DNA from: Ruminococcus sp.
Lineage (GTDB): Bacteria > Bacillota > Clostridia > Oscillospirales > Ruminococcaceae
NCBI GenBank assembly: GCA_029055625.1
Contig: JAIDCY010000042.1
Coordinates: 1 to 46,548 of the forward strand
Length of the DNA stretch: 46,548 bases
Direction: 5' to 3'
Positions within the stretch are counted from its first letter, which is position 1; every line of letters starts with the position of its first letter. The translations under genes and the position numbers were made by a program. The notes beneath the pieces are model-generated. The model did not search any database. It had not been told where the DNA came from and saw only the letters and a program-made list of their open reading frames with translations. Below, piece after piece: positions 16,850-26,228 of this stretch.

Positions 16850-17809
16850 ATGGCTGAAAATTTTAAGGTATCACTACAGAAAGTGATAGACGAGTTTAAA
16901 CTTGAAACGATATACATACATAAAGACGCAAACGAAGTAATGATTGACGAGAACGACGTAAACAGACCAGGCTTACAGCTTATGGGCTTCTATGAATATT
17001 TCAATCCGGAACGTATACAGATAATCGGCAAAATGGAATTTGCGTATCTGTCTACAATCGACGAGAAAACACGCCGGGAACGTCTTCAGCTTCTTTTCGC
17101 CCAGAGGATACCGGCATTGATAATAACCCGTGAACTGCCATACTTTGCGGAAATGCTGGAGTTAGCGAAAGAGTATGAAGTACCGTTACTCAGAAGCAAG
17201 GAAAGTACGTCAAACTTCATGTCGGGACTGATAGCGTTTCTGAATCTTAATCTCGCACCAAGAATAACACGTCACGGCGTACTCATAGAGATATACGGCG
17301 AGGGAGTATTCATAACAGGTGAAAGCGGAGTAGGTAAGAGTGAGACGGCGATAGAATTAGTAAAGAGAGGTCATCGACTTGTTGCGGATGATGCGGTAGA
17401 GATAAGGAAAGTATCTAACATAAGCCTGATAGGAAGCTCACCGGATAACATACGGCATTTTCTTGAGTTGCGGGGCATAGGAATTATAAACGCACGCCGA
17501 CTGTTTGGTATCGGAGCGGTAAAGATGACGGAAGAACTTGATTTAGTGGTAGAGCTGGAGCAGTGGGATTCCGGAAAGATGTACGACCGTATGGGAGTAG
17601 ATACGGAATACGTGTCGATACTGGGAGTGAAAGTGCCGTCGCTGACGATACCGGTCAAGCCGGGACGTAATTTAGCGGTGATACTGGAAGTTGCCGCCAT
17701 GAATAACAGACAGAAGAAAATGGGATACAATGCCGCAACGGAGTTACTGCATAAACTCGGTATGCAGTCGGAGGCAAAAGAAGTAGTACACGATTACGAA
17801 ACATTCTGA
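16850..17809 (+). CDS. hprK: HPr kinase/phosphorylase
   Basis: Bifunctional enzyme that phosphorylates and dephosphorylates HPr at Ser46, the main carbon catabolite switch of Firmicutes. 319 residues: N-terminal DRTGG-like domain (1-130), then RHGVLIEIYG with the conserved His near 142, P-loop GESGVGKS at 157-164, DDAVEIRK, and the HprK signature ELRGIGIINARRLFG. Good ribosome site ACGGAG 7 nt before ATG. Downstream murB and rapZ-whiA form the usual clostridial neighbourhood. Confidence 0.97.
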   Translation: MAENFKVSLQKVIDEFKLETIYIHKDANEVMIDENDVNRPGLQLMGFYEYFNPERIQIIGKMEFAYLSTIDEKTRRERLQLLFAQRIPALIITRELPYFAEMLELAKEYEVPLLRSKESTSNFMSGLIAFLNLNLAPRITRHGVLIEIYGEGVFITGESGVGKSETAIELVKRGHRLVADDAVEIRKVSNISLIGSSPDNIRHFLELRGIGIINARRLFGIGAVKMTEELDLVVELEQWDSGKMYDRMGVDTEYVSILGVKVPSLTIPVKPGRNLAVILEVAAMNNRQKKMGYNAATELLHKLGMQSEAKEVVHDYETF

Positions 17810-17834
17810 TCAGAAGAACAGAAGAGGAGACAAT

Positions 17835-18740
17835 ATGATAGATATAAAAGAACTCAGTGAAAAATGTACCGGATTAGGTTGTAGGATAATACCGGATTGT
17901 CCGTTAAGTAATTATGTGACATTCCGTACCGGCGGAAAATGTCGGGGCTTGATAGTCATAAACTCGACGGAATCGGCTATAGAGATACTGAAATATATAC
18001 GGAGCAGGGGAATAAAATACTTCATACTTGGTAACGGAAGTAACGTAATACCGGTAGATGAGGGATTTGACGGTATCGTAATACTTATGAAGAATGAATT
18101 TTCCGGAATAGATGTAAGGGAAAACGTAATAGAATGTCAGTCAGGAGCTTTACTGTCAACGGTGTGTACTTATGCACAGAAAAACGGATTATCGGGAATG
18201 GAAAATCTTTACGGCATACCAGGAACGGCAGGCGGTGCTTTGTACATGAACGCCGGAGCATACGGAACGGAAATATCGGATATAATATTATCTGCGGAGT
18301 ATATAGACGAAAACGGAATAGTTTGTAAGATAGAGCGTCAGGATATGGAATTATCCTACAGACACAGTATATTTTCCGGAAAAAATTTACTTATAACGTC
18401 GGTAACGTTCGAACTGACGGAAGGTAATACGGAAGAGATACGCCGGAAGATGACGGAGTGCCTGAATAAGAGACAGTCTAAACAACCGCTGGAGTTTCCA
18501 AGTGCGGGTAGTACGTTCAAGAGACCACAGGGCAGTTACGCATCACTTCTTATAGAAAAGTGCGGATTAAAAGGTATGACGTGTGGTGGTGCACAGGTAA
18601 GCGAAAAACATAGCGGATTTGTAATAAATAAAGGTGGTGCTACCTGCTCCGACGTACTGGAGTTATGCGGAAAGGTACAGGAAATAGTAAAGGAAAAAAC
18701 CGGTTACACACTGGAGTTAGAGCCAATCATTTTAAAATAA
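17835..18740 (+). CDS. murB: UDP-N-acetylenolpyruvoylglucosamine reductase
   Basis: FAD- and NADPH-dependent reductase making UDP-N-acetylmuramate for peptidoglycan. 301 residues, typical of the shorter Gram-positive MurB type. Visible: NYVTFRTGGKC, FAD-binding ILGNGSNVIP, GMENLYGIPGTAGGALYMNAGAYG, SYRHSIF, the catalytic serine region PSAGSTFKRPQG, and SEKHSGFVINKGGAT. ATG follows GAGGAGAC. It is followed by the 107-nt inverted-repeat element that separates it from rapZ. Confidence 0.96.
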   Translation: MIDIKELSEKCTGLGCRIIPDCPLSNYVTFRTGGKCRGLIVINSTESAIEILKYIRSRGIKYFILGNGSNVIPVDEGFDGIVILMKNEFSGIDVRENVIECQSGALLSTVCTYAQKNGLSGMENLYGIPGTAGGALYMNAGAYGTEISDIILSAEYIDENGIVCKIERQDMELSYRHSIFSGKNLLITSVTFELTEGNTEEIRRKMTECLNKRQSKQPLEFPSAGSTFKRPQGSYASLLIEKCGLKGMTCGGAQVSEKHSGFVINKGGATCSDVLELCGKVQEIVKEKTGYTLELEPIILK

Positions 18741-18751
18741 TTCTCGTTTGT

Positions 18752-18858
18752 TGTGGTGAGTGTGGTGGGTTTAATACTATTATAAATTCCTTTCGTATAG
18801 AAGAATAAAAAAGTTATAAGTTTTATAAAAGGGTGCAAACTCACCACAACCCACCACA
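18752..18858. repeat. Inverted-repeat element between murB and rapZ
   Basis: The left arm 18752-18772 (TGTGGTGAGT then GTGGTGGGTTT) is complementary to the right arm 18837-18858 (AAACTCACCAC then AACCCACCACA), about 19 of 21 positions paired with one bulge, one mismatch and one wobble. Each arm itself is a near-direct repeat of GTGGTGRGT. The 64-nt middle is AT-rich. It could be a MITE-like insertion, a large hairpin that protects or ends the murB transcript, or a protein-binding site. No obvious target duplication. Nothing else is seen in the 172-nt gap besides the rapZ ribosome site. Confidence 0.75.
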
Positions 18859-18913
18859 GGAAATCATTCTTAATTATGAATTATATAAAAATTCAGGGAG
18901 GTAAAAAAAGGGT

Positions 18914-19783
18914 ATGAAGTTACTGATTATTACCGGAATGTCAGGGTCAGGGAAATCGTGCGTTATGGACGTAATGGAGGATATAGGATACTACTGTATA
19001 GACAACATCCCACCTAAATTAATATCACGGTTTGTGGATATATGCCGTAAATCAGACATTGACAAAATAGCTGTTGCGGTGGATATACGCACGGGGGATA
19101 TGTTTACGGAGATATTCCGTTCGTGGCAGGCTCTGAAAGAAAATGAATATCTTGATATAAAGGTATTATTTCTTGAGGCAGGCGACGAGATACTGATAAA
19201 ACGCTATAAGGAAACACGCCGACGTCACCCACTCGACGAGAAATTCAACGGTAATCTGCATGACGCTATAAATTACGAAAGAATGCAGTTGTCACAGTTG
19301 CGGGAGATAGCGGATTATTACATAGACACTTCGGAAATATCGGCATCACAGTTAAAAGAGCAGATAAAGGAAACGTTTCTGAATAGTTCGTCGGATTCTC
19401 TGATAATAAAAGTTATGTCGTTCGGTTTCAAGTATGGCGTATCTACGGAATCTGACCTTGTTTTTGACGTCCGGTGTTTACCGAATCCGTATTATATAGA
19501 AACTCTGCGGAATCATACAGGGTGTGAGGAGTGCGTAAGGGATTACGTAATGAGTTTCGAGCAGTCAAGAATACTGTTCGATAAGCTGAAGGATTTGATA
19601 GATTATCTCATACCGTTATACGTCCACGAGGGAAAAAGTCAGCTTGTAATAGCGTTTGGCTGTACAGGCGGTAAACACCGTTCAATAACGTTTGCGGAAC
19701 TAATGGCAAAACATCTCACGGAGAACAGTTATAAAGTGCAGAAGTACCACAGAGACATCACGAAAGACAAGACATTCAGTTAA
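18914..19783 (+). CDS. rapZ: RNase adapter/nucleotide-binding protein RapZ (YvcJ)
   Basis: P-loop protein, 289 residues. In enterobacteria RapZ targets the GlmZ RNA to RNase E; in Bacillus YvcJ is a GTP/ATP-binding protein of less clear role. Visible: Walker A GMSGSGKS at residues 8-15, DIRTGDMF, RRRHPLDEK near 110 (TRRRHPLDEKF), and the C-terminal domain with VIAFGCTGGKHRSITFAELMA. Ribosome site AGGGAGG at 18895-18901. Followed 26 nt later by whiA, the conserved partner gene. Confidence 0.95.
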   Translation: MKLLIITGMSGSGKSCVMDVMEDIGYYCIDNIPPKLISRFVDICRKSDIDKIAVAVDIRTGDMFTEIFRSWQALKENEYLDIKVLFLEAGDEILIKRYKETRRRHPLDEKFNGNLHDAINYERMQLSQLREIADYYIDTSEISASQLKEQIKETFLNSSSDSLIIKVMSFGFKYGVSTESDLVFDVRCLPNPYYIETLRNHTGCEECVRDYVMSFEQSRILFDKLKDLIDYLIPLYVHEGKSQLVIAFGCTGGKHRSITFAELMAKHLTENSYKVQKYHRDITKDKTFS

Positions 19784-19801
19784 TCAGGAGAGGAGGAAAA
19801 T

Positions 19802-19843
19802 ATGAAGTCATGTCATTTGCAGAGGACGTCCGACGGGAAATAA
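19802..19843 (+). other. Short out-of-frame ORF at the whiA start
   Basis: ATG 19802 begins a 13-codon frame (MKSCHLQRTSDGK) that ends at 19843, inside whiA. It lies 5 nt after AGGAGG (19791-19796), the ideal spacing, whereas the whiA ATG 19810 is 13 nt away. It may be a decoy or leader peptide that lowers whiA translation, or simply chance. Confidence 0.4.
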
Positions 19844-20697
19844 TTTCCTCCATAACGGATAATAATAAACGTTTTTCTTGTCTTTACGGTATGCTGTTGT
19901 ACAGTCGGGAACTCACACCGGAAAGAATATGTTTCCAGACGGAAAGCCGTATCACCGCTGATTTTTTCGGTAAAATATTCCGTAACGTATTCCACATGAC
20001 CCCACCGTGCCGGAAATCGGGGATACTGTATAGTTTCGATATATCAGACAGTAAGATAACAGAGGAAATATACAGAACGTATAGATTTATAAATATCCGT
20101 ACGATAAATTCCGAGATGATTATTACTGACAGTATCAGTGCATTTACAGCCGGAATATTTCTGTCATGCGGAAGCGTAAATGACCCTGAAAAAGAATATC
20201 ACCTTGAATTTTCCGTACCCGGCGAGATTCTGACGGAAGAATTAATAATAATCCTTAACGACATAGGAGTAACTGCAAGGTCAGCAATCCGGAGGGGGCA
20301 GTATATGGTTTACGTCAAGGACAGTGAGGCGATAGAAGACACGCTGACATTTATTGGTGCACAGAACTGTACGCTGGAGTTAATGAACGTGAAGATATGG
20401 AAGGACGTACGCAACAAAGCTAACCGTATAGCAAACTGCGACTCTGCGAACATTGACAAGACTGTAAAAGCATCAGCAAGACAAACCGCCGATATTGAAC
20501 TGATACGGGATTTTAACGGTCTTGAAAATCTGTCTCCGGAACTTCGGGAAGTTGCGGAAATGAGACTTGAAAATCCTGATATGAGCTTAAAGGAAATCGG
20601 GGCAAACCTCAGTAAACCGGTAAGCCGTTCAGGAGTAAATCACCGGTTCAGGAAGATTGCGGATATTGCGGAGACGATACGGAACAGTACGCACTGA
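19810..20697 (+). CDS. whiA: DNA-binding protein WhiA
   Basis: Conserved Gram-positive protein with an N-terminal LAGLIDADG-homing-endonuclease-like fold and a C-terminal helix-turn-helix. Needed for sporulation in Streptomyces and linked to division in Bacillus. 295 residues. N-terminus MSFAEDVRREI is the family form; RGQYMVYVKDSEAIEDTLTFIGA marks the middle; the HTH block NPDMSLKEIGANLSKPVSRSGVNHRFRKI is at the C-terminus. No other in-frame start exists upstream before the ribosome site. Next to rapZ as in most Firmicutes. Confidence 0.95.
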   Translation: MSFAEDVRREIISSITDNNKRFSCLYGMLLYSRELTPERICFQTESRITADFFGKIFRNVFHMTPPCRKSGILYSFDISDSKITEEIYRTYRFINIRTINSEMIITDSISAFTAGIFLSCGSVNDPEKEYHLEFSVPGEILTEELIIILNDIGVTARSAIRRGQYMVYVKDSEAIEDTLTFIGAQNCTLELMNVKIWKDVRNKANRIANCDSANIDKTVKASARQTADIELIRDFNGLENLSPELREVAEMRLENPDMSLKEIGANLSKPVSRSGVNHRFRKIADIAETIRNSTH

Positions 20698-20711
20698 AAG
20701 GATGTTAAAAC

Positions 20712-23700
20712 ATGAAAAAAAATGAATTTGTGCATCTTCATGTTCATACTGAATATAGCTTGCTGGACGGTGCGTGTCGGATAAAGGAACTTGTAGAGAG
20801 TGTGAGGAAGTCGGGACAGGAAGCGGTTGCGATTACCGACCACGGCAGAATGTACGGCGTAATCGAGTTCTGGAGAGAAGCGAAGAAAGCCGGAATAAAG
20901 GGAATAATAGGCTGTGAAGTATACGTTGCACCACGGCGTTATACGGATAAGGACGGCAAACAAGACCTTTCACCGTATCATCTGACGTTATTGTGCCGGA
21001 ATAATCAGGGATACAGAAATCTTGTAAAAATGGTATCAACAGCGTGTACGGAAGGTTTTTATAACAGACCCCGTATTGATACTGACCTGCTCCGGAAGTA
21101 CCACGAGGGATTGATATGCCTTTCAGGTTGTCTGTATGGTGAGGTTGCAAGACTGCTTACGGATAACAGATACGAGGAAGCGAAAGAAAAAGTAATAGAA
21201 TACCGTGAAATTTTCGGCAGGGATAGTTATTATATAGAGATACAGAATCACCACACGGAAGAGGAAATCAGGATATTATCGCAACTTTTCCGGCTTGCGA
21301 AGGAAACCGATACGCAGATAGTAGCTACTAACGACGTACATTATATAAAAAAAGAAGATGCGGAAATGCACGAGATTTTATGGTGTATACAGACAAATCA
21401 GCGATACAACGGCAAAAAGCTTACAGGGGAAGCTTATCTGAAGACAGCAGAGGAGATGACAGCACTTTTTCCGGATAATACGGAGGTAATAAATAATACG
21501 GTAAGGATTGCCGGGATGTGCAACGTGGATTTTACGTATAACGGATTGATGTTACCGAAGTTTCCTTTACCCGAAGATACCGATAATACAACGTATTTCC
21601 GCCGGATATGTTATGACGGTATGCACAGCAGATACGGAGCGAATCCGGATAAGACGGTAACGGAACGGATAGAGTATGAAATATCCGTTATAGATAAAAT
21701 GGGATATACAGATTATTTTCTGATAGTATGGGATTTTGTGAAGTTTGCAAGAGAAAAAGGAATCCCTGTCGGTGTGGGCAGAGGTTCAGGAGCAGGGAGT
21801 GTATGTGCTTACTGTATGGGTATAACGTCAGTTGACCCTATGAAATACGGCTTACTGTTTGAAAGGTTTCTGAATCCCGAACGTGTAAGTATGCCTGATT
21901 TTGATATAGATTTCTGCGTAGAGGGAAGACAGACTGTAAAATCATATGTATTCCGTAAATATGGACGTGATAAAGTATCTGAAATAATAGCGTTCGATAC
22001 GCTGAAGGCAAGGGGAGCGGTTCGGGACGTTGGACGGGTATCAGGCAAGACAGTAAGATTTTGTGACGATATAGCGAAGAAGATAGAACCGAATCAGACA
22101 CTCGGTGAAGCTCTTGAAAAATCGCCGGAACTCAGAAAGATGTATGAATCAGATGCTGAAGTACGTCATATAATAGACATCTCACTGAAAATAGAGGGAA
22201 TCCCTCGCCACGTAACTACACACCCTGCCGGAGTGGTAATATCAGCTATCCCCTTAGCGGATATAGTCCCCATACAGAAGAATGACGATATAATAGTAAC
22301 GCAATACACAATGAACGTCCTTGAATCACTCGGACTGCTGAAAATGGATTTTCTCGGATTACGTAACCTCACCGTAATTAACGATACGGTAAAGGAGATA
22401 CGGAAGACAGAACCGGAATTTAATATAGATAATATACCGCTTGACGATAAAGCAGTATTCGATATGCTGAGTAACGGCGATACAGGGGGAGTGTTTCAGT
22501 TTGAAAGCGAAGGCATAACAAAAAGTCTGACGGAGTTAAAACCGGAACGGATAGAAGACCTTATAGTAATGCTTTCACTTTACCGTCCCGGACCTATGAA
22601 ATCCATACCACAGTATATAAGAAACAAAAACAATCCGGATAACGTAAAGTATATACACCCGATACTTGAAAATATACTTTCGGAAACTTACGGATGTATA
22701 GTATATCAGGAGCAGGTAATGGAAATATGCCGGAAAGTAGCCGGTTATTCATATGGTCATGCGGATATCGTCAGACGTGCAATGGCGAAAAAAAAACCTG
22801 AAGTCATGGAAAAAGAACGTGAAAGTTTCGTCACCGGAGCGGTAAGGAATAACATACCGGAGAATACGGCAACGGATATATTCAACGAGATGTCAGGTTT
22901 TGCGTCGTATGCGTTCAATAAGTCGCACGCAACGGCATATTCTATAATATCGTATCAGACCGCATATTTAAAAAAATATTATTGCGGATTGTATATATCT
23001 GTACTTATGACGAGCGTTACAGGAAATACGGAAAAATTATCGGAGTATGTGAAAATATGCAGGAGTAGTAATATAGAGGTAGAGAAACCGGATATAAACA
23101 AGAGTACGGATAAATTCAGATATTCCGGAGGCAAGATATATTTTCCGTTGACAGCAATAAAGACAATCGGCGAAAGTGCGGTACAAAAGATAACACAGGA
23201 ACGCAATTTAAACGGAGATTTCCGGAGTTATGAAGATTTTATCGAGAGAATGAATAATATATATTTCAGTAAAAAGACGATGGAATATCTTGTAATGTCG
23301 GGAGCTTTCGACGGTCTCGGACTGAATCGCCGACAGATGATAGAAAATTATGAATATATATTCGGGAAAGTCGGAAAAGAGTATAACGGTATGGAAGGAC
23401 AGTTAAATTTTCTGATTGGTGAAGATACGGAAATAAAGATTCCATATGTAAAGGAATACAATCAACGGAAAATACTGTCAATGGAAAAGGAGGCGTGCGG
23501 AATATATTTCAGCGGAAATCCGTTGACGGAGTACGGATATATAACGGCACTGATGCGGACGGTAAGTATAAAAAACTGCTCCGGAATGCCGGAGGGTAAG
23601 GAGATACAGACGTTATGTATAGTACAGAATATCAGGAATCACGTCACGAAAAAGGGCGAACGTATGGCATTTGTTGAACTGTCGGACGGTAATGCAACTA

Positions 23701-24089
23701 TCGGGGCGGTTGTATTTCCCGAACTTTTCGGCAGAACCTCCGGTATTTTAAAAAATGATGCGATATTGCTTTTAAGTGCGGAAATATCGGTGAAAGATGA
23801 CGGATTTTCATTGATATGTAATGACATCACCGGAGAAGATGAATTTTCCGGAATAATTGAGAGCATGACTTTATGTATAAAGATAAGTTCCGGAGAATTA
23901 AAAAAACTTGATTCTCCCATACGGAATTTATGCGGAAAATTTAAAGGAAATACACCGGTTGTATATTATCTTACGGATTTAAGAAAAATGATTAAATCAA
24001 AAACAGGTCTGACGGTAGGAATATCCCGGCAAAGTTACAACGAGTTACGGAAATTTTTACCGGAAAATGCAATCGGACTTATTAAATAA
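20712..24089 (+). CDS. dnaE: DNA polymerase III subunit alpha (DnaE)
   Basis: Replicative polymerase of the DnaE class, 1125 residues. N-terminal PHP domain (HLHVHTEYSLLDGACRI; AITDHGRM; later NDVHY), palm with GVGRGSGAGSVCAYC and the catalytic pair in MPDFDIDFC, fingers with YQEQVMEICRKVAGYSYGHAD and RRAMAKKKPEVM, SHATAYSIISYQTAYLK, helix-hairpin-helix region, and a C-terminal OB fold (about 985-1065). In Firmicutes with PolC, DnaE usually makes the initial extension after the RNA primer; polC is not in the window. ATG has AAAGGATG upstream. Position after whiA and before pfkA is common in Clostridia. Confidence 0.97.
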   Translation: MKKNEFVHLHVHTEYSLLDGACRIKELVESVRKSGQEAVAITDHGRMYGVIEFWREAKKAGIKGIIGCEVYVAPRRYTDKDGKQDLSPYHLTLLCRNNQGYRNLVKMVSTACTEGFYNRPRIDTDLLRKYHEGLICLSGCLYGEVARLLTDNRYEEAKEKVIEYREIFGRDSYYIEIQNHHTEEEIRILSQLFRLAKETDTQIVATNDVHYIKKEDAEMHEILWCIQTNQRYNGKKLTGEAYLKTAEEMTALFPDNTEVINNTVRIAGMCNVDFTYNGLMLPKFPLPEDTDNTTYFRRICYDGMHSRYGANPDKTVTERIEYEISVIDKMGYTDYFLIVWDFVKFAREKGIPVGVGRGSGAGSVCAYCMGITSVDPMKYGLLFERFLNPERVSMPDFDIDFCVEGRQTVKSYVFRKYGRDKVSEIIAFDTLKARGAVRDVGRVSGKTVRFCDDIAKKIEPNQTLGEALEKSPELRKMYESDAEVRHIIDISLKIEGIPRHVTTHPAGVVISAIPLADIVPIQKNDDIIVTQYTMNVLESLGLLKMDFLGLRNLTVINDTVKEIRKTEPEFNIDNIPLDDKAVFDMLSNGDTGGVFQFESEGITKSLTELKPERIEDLIVMLSLYRPGPMKSIPQYIRNKNNPDNVKYIHPILENILSETYGCIVYQEQVMEICRKVAGYSYGHADIVRRAMAKKKPEVMEKERESFVTGAVRNNIPENTATDIFNEMSGFASYAFNKSHATAYSIISYQTAYLKKYYCGLYISVLMTSVTGNTEKLSEYVKICRSSNIEVEKPDINKSTDKFRYSGGKIYFPLTAIKTIGESAVQKITQERNLNGDFRSYEDFIERMNNIYFSKKTMEYLVMSGAFDGLGLNRRQMIENYEYIFGKVGKEYNGMEGQLNFLIGEDTEIKIPYVKEYNQRKILSMEKEACGIYFSGNPLTEYGYITALMRTVSIKNCSGMPEGKEIQTLCIVQNIRNHVTKKGERMAFVELSDGNATIGAVVFPELFGRTSGILKNDAILLLSAEISVKDDGFSLICNDITGEDEFSGIIESMTLCIKISSGELKKLDSPIRNLCGKFKGNTPVVYYLTDLRKMIKSKTGLTVGISRQSYNELRKFLPENAIGLIK

Positions 24090-24118
24090 AAAAATCCGGA
24101 AAAATAATCCATATGCTA

Positions 24119-24147
24119 TTGACATTTCATGTATAAAGTAGTAAAAT
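24119..24147 (+). promoter_or_regulatory. pfkA promoter
   Basis: TTGACA at 24119-24124, 17-nt spacer, TAAAAT at 24142-24147. Predicted start near 24154, leaving a leader of about 38 nt. It rules out the longer pfkA frame that begins at 24129. Confidence 0.8.
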
Positions 24148-24191
24148 GTATATGTATAAAAAATCTGCGTGAAGCAAAAGGAGAATCTGAA

Positions 24192-25154
24192 ATGATAAAG
24201 AAAATTGCAGTCCTGACGAGTGGTGGCGACGCTCCGGGCATGAACGCCGCCGTAAGAGCGGTAGTAAGAACCGCTATAAGTAAGGGAATGGAAGTATACG
24301 GCGTGCGTCGTGGATACGTCGGACTTCTCACCGGCGATATTTTCCAGATGGACGAAAGAAGCGTAACCGATATAATCCACAGAGGCGGAACGATACTTTA
24401 CACCGCAAGATGTAGCGAGTTCAGAACGGATGAAGGCGTATCTAAGGCAAGGGCAAAATGTGAGGAACTCGGCATAGAAGGACTTGTTGTAATTGGTGGT
24501 GACGGTTCATTCCGTGGTGCTGCCGACTTATCCGCAAAAGGTATGCTTTGTATCGGAATCCCTGGTACAATCGATAACGACATAGCTTGTACAGATTACA
24601 CAATCGGATTTGATACCGCTATGAATACCGCTATGGAACTCGTCGATAAACTCCGTGATACCTCACAGTCACACGACAGAATTTCCGTTGTAGAGGTAAT
24701 GGGCAGAGGTGCGGGACATATCGCCGTAAATACAGGTATAGCCTGCGGTGCGACGGATATAATCACGCAGGAAGTACCTTACGATATCAACGCTATCGCT
24801 AACACGATGCTTGAAAAGAAAGCAAAGGGTAAGGAAAATTTCGTAGTAATCGTTGCGGAGGGTGTCGGACATTCCGTTGAAATCGCTAAGGAACTTGAAT
24901 TACGTACAGGAATAGAAGCACGTGCTACAATTCTCGGACACGTTCAGCGTGGTGGCAATCCTACACTCCGTGACAGAGTAGAGGCTACAAAAATGGGTAA
25001 CTATGCGGTAGAACTTCTTGAACAGGGCATAGGTAACAGAGTAGTCGCACTGAAAGACAATCAGCTTGTAGATTACGATATTCAGGACGCACTTGCAATG
25101 AAGAAACCATACGACGAAAAATTACACCGTATGGCTGAAACTATAGCATTCTGA
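24192..25154 (+). CDS. pfkA: ATP-dependent 6-phosphofructokinase
   Basis: Commits fructose 6-phosphate to glycolysis using ATP. 320 residues, the standard length of the tetrameric bacterial enzyme. Motifs: LTSGGDAPGMNAAVRAVV, GGDGSFRGA (the glycine pattern of ATP users), GIPGTIDNDI with the catalytic Asp, VEVMGRGAGHIA, ILGHVQRGGNP. PPi-dependent enzymes normally show GGDD and PKTIDND, which are absent. ATG 24192 follows AAAGGAG (24178-24184). It has its own promoter and a strong terminator, so it is a single-gene unit. Confidence 0.97.
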   Translation: MIKKIAVLTSGGDAPGMNAAVRAVVRTAISKGMEVYGVRRGYVGLLTGDIFQMDERSVTDIIHRGGTILYTARCSEFRTDEGVSKARAKCEELGIEGLVVIGGDGSFRGAADLSAKGMLCIGIPGTIDNDIACTDYTIGFDTAMNTAMELVDKLRDTSQSHDRISVVEVMGRGAGHIAVNTGIACGATDIITQEVPYDINAIANTMLEKKAKGKENFVVIVAEGVGHSVEIAKELELRTGIEARATILGHVQRGGNPTLRDRVEATKMGNYAVELLEQGIGNRVVALKDNQLVDYDIQDALAMKKPYDEKLHRMAETIAF

Positions 25155-25164
25155 TAAAACACAG

Positions 25165-25203
25165 AACCGCTTGCTTTTTTTACGAAGCAGGCGGTTATTT
25201 TTT
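25165..25203 (+). terminator. pfkA intrinsic terminator
   Basis: AACCGCTTGCTT (25165-25176) pairs with AAGCAGGCGGTT (25185-25196) through 12 positions with one G-U, 8-nt loop, followed by a T-run (25198-25203). Confidence 0.92.
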
Positions 25204-25223
25204 GCGTTTCGTGTGTTAAAAAA

Positions 25224-26126
25224 TCAGAATTCACTTATAATTTTTTTCGGTGAGGAGTCGGTAGAATAGCACCAGTGATTGATTATACCGGAATCCTGAT
25301 AATACTGTATGGGGTTGACAGTAGGTAAATCCTCGCACGTATCGACTATTATTAACTTTACTTTCATTTTTTCCGGAATAATCGCCTTGACGTATACGCT
25401 TACGGACTGACCGGTTTTAATATCGTCACGAGGTTCAGCAAGCCCGGCGAGATTCGGGGTAAGTTCGACGAAAATTCCGTAATCCTCTACAGAACGTACT
25501 ATGCCGGAAACAGTTTCCCCAGCCTCGAAAAGTTCCGCATTCTGTTCCCACGTACCGAGTAATTCCTTATGGGTCAGGAAAATCCTGTCACCCTCACGGT
25601 ACTTTACGACGGCGTGAATAAAATCACCGTTACGGAAACGGTCTGAGGGGTGGGAGATTCTCGATACAGAAATAGCATCAATCGGGATAAGCGACGGTAT
25701 ACCGCAACCGATATCCACGAAACACCCGAACTGTTCAAGGTGGGTAATTCTCGCATCGATAATCTGACCGGAAACAAGATTATCTATGTAGTTTTTCATA
25801 CACTCTTCCTGTACCGATTTTCTCGACAGGGTTATATTATCGCCGTCAACAGCGATTACTTTAAAGCATACAATTTTATTGACCCTCGAAATCAGGGCGA
25901 TGTCACGGGTTGAACCGTCGTCTATACCGATAGCTCCTTCTGTACGTGGTATGATACCTTTTCCGCATGGAAGATCGATAATCAGATTGTGTGAACTGTC
26001 ACATACGGCAACTCTCGCTTCAAGGATAACGCCGTTAGCCATAGCATCAGCGAGACCCTCCATAGAAGAAATGTACTTCTGATTTTCAGATGTTCTGAAA
26101 AGACTGCCTTCAGGTTTATAAATCAT
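25224..26126 (-). CDS. S1 RNA-binding domain protein (three S1 repeats)
   Basis: 300 residues with three S1 (OB-fold) repeats at about 28-101, 117-186 and 203-265; the second (GQIIDARITHLEQFGCFVDIGCGIPSLIPID) and third (GETVSGIVRSVEDYGIFVELTPNLAGL) are clear, the first (GVILEARVAVCDSSHNLIIDLPCGKGIIPR) is divergent. Relatives are often annotated as 30S ribosomal protein S1, but true S1 has four to six repeats. It may be an S1-like translation or RNA-decay factor. ATG has CGGAGG 9 nt upstream. No promoter is obvious in the 102-nt gap to 26229. It converges with pfkA. Confidence 0.85.
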   Translation of the reverse strand: MIYKPEGSLFRTSENQKYISSMEGLADAMANGVILEARVAVCDSSHNLIIDLPCGKGIIPRTEGAIGIDDGSTRDIALISRVNKIVCFKVIAVDGDNITLSRKSVQEECMKNYIDNLVSGQIIDARITHLEQFGCFVDIGCGIPSLIPIDAISVSRISHPSDRFRNGDFIHAVVKYREGDRIFLTHKELLGTWEQNAELFEAGETVSGIVRSVEDYGIFVELTPNLAGLAEPRDDIKTGQSVSVYVKAIIPEKMKVKLIIVDTCEDLPTVNPIQYYQDSGIINHWCYSTDSSPKKIISEF

Positions 26127-26189
26127 ATTTTTACCTCCGTAAATTCGTTGACTGATAGTAATTATTATGCAGTAAGGGATTAAGATATT

Positions 26190-26219
26190 CCGGAGAAGTA
26201 AATAAAAATACCTCTCCGG
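26190..26219 (-). terminator. Hairpin after the 118-residue orphan gene
   Basis: CCGGAGAAGTA (26190-26200) pairs with TACCTCTCCGG (26209-26219), 11 positions with one G-U in the minus transcript; the T residues are in the loop rather than after the stem. A terminator or attenuator for the gene at 26229-26585. Confidence 0.6.
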
Positions 26220-26228
26220 CTGAGAAAA

